NCBI GenBank assembly: GCA_903887375.1
Contig: CAISPN010000021.1
Span: forward strand, 1-64,000
Reading direction: 5' to 3'
Length of the DNA stretch: 64,000 nt
From: an uncultured cyanobacterium
GTDB lineage: Bacteria; Cyanobacteriota; Cyanobacteriia; Cyanobacteriales; Microcystaceae
Shown here: positions 58,130 to 64,000 of the stretch, piece by piece
Position numbering within the stretch: position 1 is the first letter of the stretch
Layout: each line of letters opens with the position of its first letter
Made by a program: the position numbers and the translations under genes
Notes under the pieces: generated by a model
Seen by the model: the letters and a program-made list of their open reading frames with translations, nothing else
What the model was told of the DNA's origin: nothing
Database searches by the model: none

Positions 58130-58843
58130 TTAATCAGTCTCGTTCTGTGGGACTACTTCATTATTTACATTATTATTTTTCTTAGAAAAGCCCCAAGTGA
58201 AAATGACTACAATGGCACTCACCATCAACCATTCGGGGGGAACTAGAGGAGAATCAAAAACTTTCAACAATAATCTCACACCAACTAAAGCAACTGTGAC
58301 AAATCCTGCATCTTCTAAGTATGTATATTCTTGCAGCCATTTAATGAATAATTCGGCAAGAAAGCGTAAGGTAATTACACCAACAGTACCTCCAACTAGA
58401 ATTAGCCAAGTTTCATCAGCTACAGCAATCGAGGTGGTTACACTATCTAAGGAAAAGGCAAGATCTGTCAAGGCAATCAGTGGTATGGTCTGCCAGAAAG
58501 ATTTATTGCCAAGAGTGTGATGGTGCGTTTTTTCATCTTCCTTGGAAGTGAAATAATTAAAAACTAACCAGAGAAGATAGGCCGCGCCCAAGAGCTCAAA
58601 TTGCCAAAACCGAACAACCCAAGTAGCAGTAAGGATCAAGACAATCCGTAGTACATAGGCTAGGATCAGACCAACATTGAGTGCTCGGCGCTGCTCTTTG
58701 AGCGAGGGAATACCCTGGGCTATAGCGGCTAGAGCGACAGCATTATCAGCCGAGAGAACTGCCTCCAAAGCCACTAAAACCAACAAAACTAGAAAAGTCT
58801 GGGGATTAAGGTCGATAGAAGTACTGGCAAGTTGGTCGAGCAT
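58130..58843 (-). CDS. TerC family integral membrane protein
   Basis: A 237-residue protein with about seven membrane helices. The two conserved acidic motifs of TerC, LEAVLSADNAVALAA (about 27-41) and DLAFSLDSVTTSIAVAD (about 131-147), are intact. The family is tied to manganese handling and, in plants and cyanobacteria, to thylakoid membrane biogenesis and Mn delivery; the ion here is inferred. It is first in a four-gene minus-strand run with glycerate kinase, the LpxB-like gene and an exported protein. Confidence 0.92.
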   Translation of the reverse strand: MLDQLASTSIDLNPQTFLVLLVLVALEAVLSADNAVALAAIAQGIPSLKEQRRALNVGLILAYVLRIVLILTATWVVRFWQFELLGAAYLLWLVFNYFTSKEDEKTHHHTLGNKSFWQTIPLIALTDLAFSLDSVTTSIAVADETWLILVGGTVGVITLRFLAELFIKWLQEYTYLEDAGFVTVALVGVRLLLKVFDSPLVPPEWLMVSAIVVIFTWGFSKKNNNVNNEVVPQNETD

Positions 58844-58930
58844 TAAATTATAAAATTGTTCTGATAAGTAGGGATATACATTTTTATTCTGACATTTTTG
58901 CTACTAATTGGTTTTTTTCTTTGAATTTTT

Positions 58931-60421
58931 TTAGTATTTTAAACGCGCTTTAAGAGCTTTGGCTGCTTCTAGGCGATCATCAAAATGGATTTTTTCAGTT
59001 CCCAAGATCTGGTAATCCTCATGTCCCTTGCCTGCTATTAAAATACCATCGCCGCTTTGGGCTTTGCCTATGGCTTGGGCAATGGCTTGGGCTCTATCTG
59101 CTATTACTTCAAAGTTAGCTCCATCAGCCAATCCTTGTACTATATCATCTAGGATTCTTTGGGGATCTTCAGTGCGAGGATTATCCGAAGTCACAATGCT
59201 ATAGTCTGCTAGAGTAGTTGCAATCTTCCCCATGAGGGGCCGCTTGGTGCGGTCGCGATCCCCTCCACAGCCAAATACGCAGATCATCTTGCCTGCAATA
59301 AAGGGTCTGGCAGCTTTGAGCAGATTTTCTAGACTATCGGGGGTATGGGCATAGTCTACTATGACGCTGATATCTTGTTTTGGATCTATATTGACTCTTT
59401 CCATTCGGCCTGGAACACCGGCAAAATTGGGTAAATGATCCAATATTTGACTTGATATATTCAGGTAACTCAGCGCGGCAACGGCACTGAGCAAATTGGC
59501 TAGGTTAAATTGACCGACTAAGGGTGAATCAAAAGCAAAACTACCTCTAGGTGTTACCAAGGTGCCAGATACTCCATTGGACTTGTAGTTGAGATCTTTG
59601 CTATAAAAATCAGCCTGCTGGTTGCTCAGACTATAGGTCCAGACTTTATCAGCCGGTAAACTATCTACCAAACGCTGACCATAACTATCATCAATATTGA
59701 CTATTGCCTTACCTTTGAGAAATTCTGGCGTGAAAAGAAGAGCTTTGGCTTGGAAATAATCTTCCATATTTTGATGATAGTCTAAATGATCTTGAGTGAG
59801 GTTGCTGAAGATCGCTACATCAAAGGCACATTGTTTGATTCTTCCTTGAGCTAGAGCGTGTGAGCTAGCCTCCATCACAGCATATTGACAGCCAGCTTGT
59901 TGAGCTTGGAATAGTTGCTCTTGCAGCTCGACAGCAAAAGGAGTAGTGTGTAGGGCTGTTTTTTGATAACCTGGCCAACGTGTATAAAGAGTGCCTAACA
60001 GCGCGGTGCTTTTGTGGGCTTGTTCTAGGAAATATTCAATTAAATGGGTAGTGGTGGTCTTGCCATTGGTTCCTGTTACGGCAATCATTTTTAATTTTTT
60101 AGCGGGAAAGCCATAAAAGGCAGCGGCTATTTCGGCGCAGGCATTTTCAATAGAGCCAGATTGAATTAAACATTCTCCTGCTTGAGCTGGAAAGTTGCTA
60201 GCCGAGCTTGGAGTTACAATAGCAGCAACGGCCCCTGCTTTGATACTATCTGCCCAAAACTGCCCACCATCAACTTTAGAGCCCGGCAGTCCCAGAAATA
60301 AATAACCTTTTTCTATTTTCTGGGAATTGGTGGAAACTCCAGTGACCTCTTGCTCTAGATTGGCAGAATCTGGAATAGTAAGCTCTGTTTGGATTTTACC
60401 TAGCAATTCTTTCAACTTCAT
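58931..60421 (-). CDS. murE: UDP-N-acetylmuramoyl-L-alanyl-D-glutamate--2,6-diaminopimelate ligase
   Basis: Adds meso-diaminopimelate to the peptidoglycan precursor in the cytosol. From the ATG at 60421 it is 496 residues, the family length; an in-frame ATG at 60469 would add 16. I prefer the inner start since homologs begin M-K-L-x-E-L-L and a G-rich stretch (GGGGGAAAG) lies just upstream. ATP loop VTGTNGKTTTTHLIEY (about 117), carbamylated-Lys region and the DAP-specific motif SDNPRTEDP are present, the latter separating it from lysine-adding MurE. Confidence 0.97.
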   Translation of the reverse strand: MKLKELLGKIQTELTIPDSANLEQEVTGVSTNSQKIEKGYLFLGLPGSKVDGGQFWADSIKAGAVAAIVTPSSASNFPAQAGECLIQSGSIENACAEIAAAFYGFPAKKLKMIAVTGTNGKTTTTHLIEYFLEQAHKSTALLGTLYTRWPGYQKTALHTTPFAVELQEQLFQAQQAGCQYAVMEASSHALAQGRIKQCAFDVAIFSNLTQDHLDYHQNMEDYFQAKALLFTPEFLKGKAIVNIDDSYGQRLVDSLPADKVWTYSLSNQQADFYSKDLNYKSNGVSGTLVTPRGSFAFDSPLVGQFNLANLLSAVAALSYLNISSQILDHLPNFAGVPGRMERVNIDPKQDISVIVDYAHTPDSLENLLKAARPFIAGKMICVFGCGGDRDRTKRPLMGKIATTLADYSIVTSDNPRTEDPQRILDDIVQGLADGANFEVIADRAQAIAQAIGKAQSGDGILIAGKGHEDYQILGTEKIHFDDRLEAAKALKARLKY

Positions 60422-60581
60422 ATTGGCTTTCCCCCAAGTTCTCAAAAATTTTTCTAATTGTAACTGCAAATGTTACAAAATACTAAGCCAAGTCTTTTTG
60501 CCTATAGATCTACTTTATGGATATCTGGAATAAAAAATATTTGGTATATACTATTAATACTATAATTCGGCTCATATTAGT

Positions 60582-60716
60582 ATGAAATATCAAATAAGAA
60601 TGTATGTAGGTGGAACTGTATTTTATGAAGAAGTAATAGCCACAAATCCAGAGGATGCTAAACGAGTTGCTCGTAATCCAAATGCAAAAATACTAGGATT
60701 TACCGTCTTACTTTAA
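60582..60716 (+). CDS. 44-residue conserved-looking small protein
   Basis: A frame too short for most gene callers: it begins MKYQIRMYVGG, continues EEVIATNPEDAKRVARNPNA, and ends FTVLL before TAA. The YQIRMYVGGT strand, an NPEDAK helix cap and a final strand give a beta-alpha-beta pattern, and I recall similar short cyanobacterial proteins of unknown function. It ends 10 bases before the exonuclease-NTPase gene on the same strand. No strong ribosome-binding site is visible, which lowers confidence. Confidence 0.6.
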   Translation: MKYQIRMYVGGTVFYEEVIATNPEDAKRVARNPNAKILGFTVLL

Positions 60717-60726
60717 GCAATGCTCC

Positions 60727-63115
60727 ATGGAATTTGTCGTTATTGATATTGAGGGGCAACCAGAACTAAGCGAAATAGCTATTATAGATTGCCAAGGAAG
60801 GCTTATTTATGAGGCTTTATCTAGTGATAATTCTAATAATTCTGTAAATTTACCAAATCGCAAAAGTCTTAAAACTATTTTGATCGAATTTAAGGAGATT
60901 GTTAAAAGAAAAACAATAATATCTCATAATGTCAATCATGATATAGAAATACTTAAATGCAGTTTTCATAAAGTTGGATTAAACTTCCCAACTATTGATA
61001 CTTTTTGTACATTGCTAGAAGCAAAAAAAAATTGGCCAAACTTAGAAAGCCATTCACTGGAATATCTAAGCAAACATTTGAATTTACGTGTCAATGAAAG
61101 TTATTTTGTACGTGATTTAGCGCACTCTGCTAGATATGATGCCAAATTTACCTATAATCTATATTGCAAATTGATGATAGAACAGTTAAAAGGAAAACCC
61201 AATCCATTTGAAAGTAGCAGGGTTGATACACCATTTCAGAAACATCCAGATTATGCCCATATTCATCATCAAGAATTTCTTATTCTAGAATCTATTCTAA
61301 AAGACATTAAGCAAAATATAAACCGTCAAAGTCAAGGCGCAGTTGTTATTGGGGAGCCAGGCTCTGGGAAAACTCACTTGATGATGAGATTAGCCAATGT
61401 CAGACTATCTAGCAATAGATTACTATTTATTCGTCAGCCCAACAACCAACAATCTGTTCTTAATCATATATATAGTAGGATTTTAGAATCATTAGTTCAA
61501 AATGTTGGCTCATCAACACAATTAGATTATTTATTTATTAATAGCTATTGAAAAATTCTGGCTGAAAATAAAATAAATCAAAAAGATCAAGAAATTCTTC
61601 ATGCATTTGAAAACAACAATTTAGATGCTCTTGGTTCTGAAGGTACTGACCGTAAACGTAGTTATTGGCAACGTATAGAAAATACTATTAGTTCCTGGTG
61701 GATCAAATATTATTCGCTTGCTGGATTCGATTTATCTATATTAAAAGGAATTATAAAATATTGTAGCTATACTGAGTTTAATAGAAAGAATATTGCTACT
61801 CGTTGGCTTGCTGGACAGAATTTATCAGAAGATGAAGCGGAGACTATTGGATTACCAAATTGGGCAGAACAACTGAGTCTAGAAACTTTTTCATTAGAAG
61901 CTATATCAGTTTTAGCAAAATTATCAATTTTAGACGAGCCATTAATTATCGTATTTGATCAACTCGAAGCTCTAGGATTACCTGCTAATTATGAATTATT
62001 AATGAGCTTTGGTGATGCTATAAAAGAAATTTTTACCCATGTTCCCAATAGTTTAATTATTTTCAATATGTTTCCAGATCGATGGGAACAATTTAAATCC
62101 AGTTTTGATATTTCTTTGATTGGCCGAGTTTCTCAATATCAAATTCGGCTTAGCCAACCTACAGGAAAAGATCTCAACGAAATTCTAAAGATTAAGCTTA
62201 AATCAATTGATATTCCAATAGAACAAATTTTTTCAAAAGAGGATCTAGCAGATATTTTAGATCAAACCTCTATCAGAGCAATGATTAACAGAGCTGCTGA
62301 TTATTACAATTATAAAGTTCGACAATTTCCTGTATCGGTAATCAAAGACAAAGTTTATAAATTCAACGATGATGACAAATTAGAAGACCAGTTTCGTGAA
62401 TTGAAACAACAACAGAGTAAATTACTGGAAGGATTCAAAGAGCTTTTACAAATAATTCAAGATTCAAATTTAGTAAATTTGAGTGAGATTACACAAAAGT
62501 TTGAATCTACTACAATAACTACTAAAAAAACAGACGATAAGTATGTTATTGAATATTTGAAACAAAAAAAAGCTTATCTTGAAGATCAATATAATAATTT
62601 TTCTATTGTTTCTGATGCTGATGATATAGGTAAATTAAAAACTATAGCTGAAGCACTCAATCGTATTCAACCAATTAAGTTAACCCATTATCGACTAGGT
62701 AAACGAGTACTACCAGAGCACATTGTAGTTGAAACATATAAAAAAAATCATGTTTTAGCATTTCTTCAAATGCCTCCCAGTACTTCATCTTTTGCCAGTC
62801 GGTTGAATAATTTTAGTGAGATTATTAGCCTACATCCTAAAGATAGCTTTAGTTTGTTTAGAGATCAACGTTTACCTGAAATTAAAGGTAAAATTGCAAA
62901 AGAAAATATACAAAGGTTACAGAATACCGCTAATGCAAAATATGTCTTGTTTAAAACAAGACAGAATATTTCTAGAGCTTATATATCAATTAGTTCTTGA
63001 TATCTTGAATAAAGACATAGATGTTGATTTAGAGACAGCTTTAAAAGTGTTGACCACTTACAAGGAATGGTACCATTGGCTACTTGATATGTTTGGCTTG
63101 ACTAGTCCTCAATAA
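60727..63115 (+). pseudogene. DEDDh exonuclease-P-loop NTPase fusion with in-frame TGA and one frameshift
   Basis: One frame runs from ATG 60727 to 63000, broken by a single TGA at 61549-61551 (codon 275; NSY-stop-KILAEN, one base from TGG Trp). Near 62953-62956 an extra A in a run of four shifts the frame; skipping it continues KQDRIFLELI through to TAA at 63115, about 795 residues in all. Residues about 1-165 are a DnaQ/RNase T-like exonuclease with all DEDDh positions: VIDIEG, SHNVNHDIE and HSARYDAKFT. Residues about 190-530 are a P-loop NTPase with Walker A GEPGSGKTHL (about 209-218) and Walker B LIIVFDQLEAL (about 408-418). A coiled coil (KLEDQFRELKQQQSKLLEGF) and an unrecognised C-terminal domain follow. 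Base composition is visibly more AT-rich than the neighbours. Defence or DNA-processing roles are possible but unproven. Confidence 0.8.
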
Positions 63116-63187
63116 CACGCGCATTGGCTTTTTGGACAAGGTGTAATTAAGCCTTAGAATTAGCCAATCAGTGCTAGCAATAGATAT

Positions 63188-63284
63188 CTATAAAATATCT
63201 AAATCTTCTTCATACTGCTCTACAAGTGTTCCCAAGACATCCAAGTAATCTTGTTCATAGTTAGGTGGAGGAAATTGGTCTCAT
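63188..63284 (-). pseudogene. possible relic of a HigA-type antitoxin gene
   Basis: On the minus strand, ATGAGACCAATT (M-R-P-I) runs out of frame after 12 codons, while another frame reads NYEQDYLDVLGTLVEQYEED before TAG at 63188-63190. Together these resemble the first 45 or so residues of cyanobacterial HigA-like antitoxins (R-P-I ... D-x-L-D-x-L-x-T-L-V-E-x-Y-E-E) with an internal deletion and no helix-turn-helix domain. Too short and too broken to be a gene. The match is from memory and weak. Confidence 0.3.
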
Positions 63285-63368
63285 AGCTTCAAGATCAAGA
63301 ATACTTAAAAACTTCTTAATAACTAGCTCAAGTTTTGACTTAAAATGGAGGTAAAATAAATTCAGACA

Positions 63369-64000
63369 ATGACCAAAGCCAGAATTCTCTCCGGCGTCCA
63401 ACCTACAGGCAATTTACATTTAGGAAATTATTTAGGCGCAATCAAAAACTGGGTTGATTTCCAGCGAGATTTTGAGAATTTTTTCTGTGTTGTAGATCTT
63501 CATGCCATCACAGTTCCTCATGATCCTCAAGTCCTTGCTCATGATACCAGGACTATTGCTGCTCTCTACCTAGCCTGTGGTATAGATTTGCAATATTCTA
63601 CTATTTTTGTGCAGTCTCACATTTGCGCTCATAGTGAACTGGCTTGGCTCTTAAATTGTATTACTCCTCTCAATTGGCTCGAGCGTATGATCCAATATAA
63701 AGAAAAAGCCATCAAACAGGGGGATAATGTCAGTGTTGGGTTACTGGATTATCCGGTATTAATGGCCGCTGATATCTTGCTCTATGATGCTGATAAAGTT
63801 CCAGTAGGAGAAGATCAAAAACAACATCTTGAACTGACTCGAGATCTTGTAATTAGAACCAATGATCGCTTTGGATCCCCTGAAAAACCTATCTTCAAAA
63901 TGCCAGAGCCCCTAATTTTAAAAGAAGGAGCAAGGGTGATGAGCTTGAGCGATGGAACCGCCAAAATGTCCAAATCAGACCCTTCTGAAATGAGTAGAAT
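63369..64000 (+). CDS. trpS: tryptophanyl-tRNA synthetase, 3' end outside the window
   Basis: Class I synthetase that charges tRNA-Trp. From the ATG at 63369 the open frame reads MTKARILSGVQPTGNLHLGN, with the HIGH-class signature in HLGN(Y), then VVDLHAIT, LLDYPVLMAADILLYDAD and VGEDQKQHLELTRDL, and the KMSKS motif as AKMSKSDPS at about residue 202. About 211 residues are seen of the usual 335-340. GGAGG lies about 17 bases before the ATG, rather far. The gene is cut by the right edge. Confidence 0.97.
   Translation, partial: MTKARILSGVQPTGNLHLGNYLGAIKNWVDFQRDFENFFCVVDLHAITVPHDPQVLAHDTRTIAALYLACGIDLQYSTIFVQSHICAHSELAWLLNCITPLNWLERMIQYKEKAIKQGDNVSVGLLDYPVLMAADILLYDADKVPVGEDQKQHLELTRDLVIRTNDRFGSPEKPIFKMPEPLILKEGARVMSLSDGTAKMSKSDPSEMSR

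Noticed and set aside
61549-61551. TGA as a recoded codon (Trp or selenocysteine) in the exonuclease-NTPase gene
   Set aside because: TGA serves as the normal stop of purM, the S9 peptidase, the L,D-transpeptidase gene and others here, so there is no genome-wide recoding; I see no SECIS-like hairpin right after it, and a second lesion in the same gene favours decay.
62945-62960. Programmed ribosomal frameshift at TTTAAAAC
   Set aside because: The sequence looks slippery, but the needed shift is +1 (or -2), not the -1 such heptamers promote, and it would come after a premature stop.
1-64000. tRNA or rRNA genes, CRISPR arrays, insertion sequences or phage genes
   Set aside because: Looked for in every spacer; no cloverleaf with GGTTCGA-type arm, no regular spaced repeats, no transposase or integrase motifs were seen.

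Overview
This is a chromosomal piece of a cyanobacterium of low to moderate G+C (roughly 40% by eye). The evidence is a complete kaiABC circadian clock cluster, the thylakoid biogenesis protein Psb29/Thf1, cyanobacteria-restricted small families (DUF3143, DUF3155), a plant-type glycerate kinase, a Hik2/CSK-like sensor kinase and an acetolactate synthase with a C-terminal zinc ribbon. I cannot name the genus. HIP1 palindromes (GCGATCGC) are nearly absent: I found one, inside aspS. The gene set is core and free-living in character. Packing is tight, with at least 14 neighbouring gene pairs that overlap. I saw no rRNA, tRNA, CRISPR array or insertion sequence.

Layout. 1-11.1 kb: 6-phosphogluconolactonase (cut by the left edge), an orphan polysaccharide-export ATPase, succinate dehydrogenase flavoprotein, carB, purM, gcvH and a large surface protein that joins a degenerate NodB domain to a phosphodiester-glycosidase domain. 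11.1-16.9 kb: an Ap4A phosphorylase-like gene, kaiC-kaiB-kaiA on the minus strand, and, divergent from kaiA, a hybrid kinase-like protein whose ATPase and receiver domains look degenerate. 16.9-28.9 kb: envelope and polysaccharide functions (Wzy-like, Wzx-like, L,D-transpeptidase, Wzc-like tyrosine kinase, GT4), a GAF histidine kinase, a prolyl-oligopeptidase and an SGNH hydrolase. 29-45 kb: housekeeping (a membrane GTPase, GST, uvrA, phoH, ilvB, cobO, aspS, an RluD-type synthase, a bifunctional aldolase/dehydrogenase, psb29) and a relic of a Uma2-type nuclease. 45-50.5 kb: a FemAB/GNAT-like gene and, divergent from it, an accessory cluster of GT2 (broken), methyltransferase, polysaccharide deacetylase and acetyltransferase. 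50.6-60.4 kb: trpA, an HMA/DUF454 protein, a P-type ATPase, bolA-grx4, a TerC-glycerate kinase-LpxB-like-secreted protein operon, and murE. 60.5-63.3 kb: an AT-rich island with a 44-residue protein and a large DEDDh exonuclease-P-loop NTPase fusion gene carrying one in-frame TGA and one frameshift, followed by an antitoxin-like relic. The right edge cuts trpS.

The parts least explained by known housekeeping functions are the exonuclease-NTPase gene at 60.7-63.1 kb, the four-gene sugar-modifying cluster at 46.4-50.5 kb, and the degenerate kinase beside kaiA. The first two hold broken genes, so the window shows accessory systems in decay rather than one clearly intact new system.
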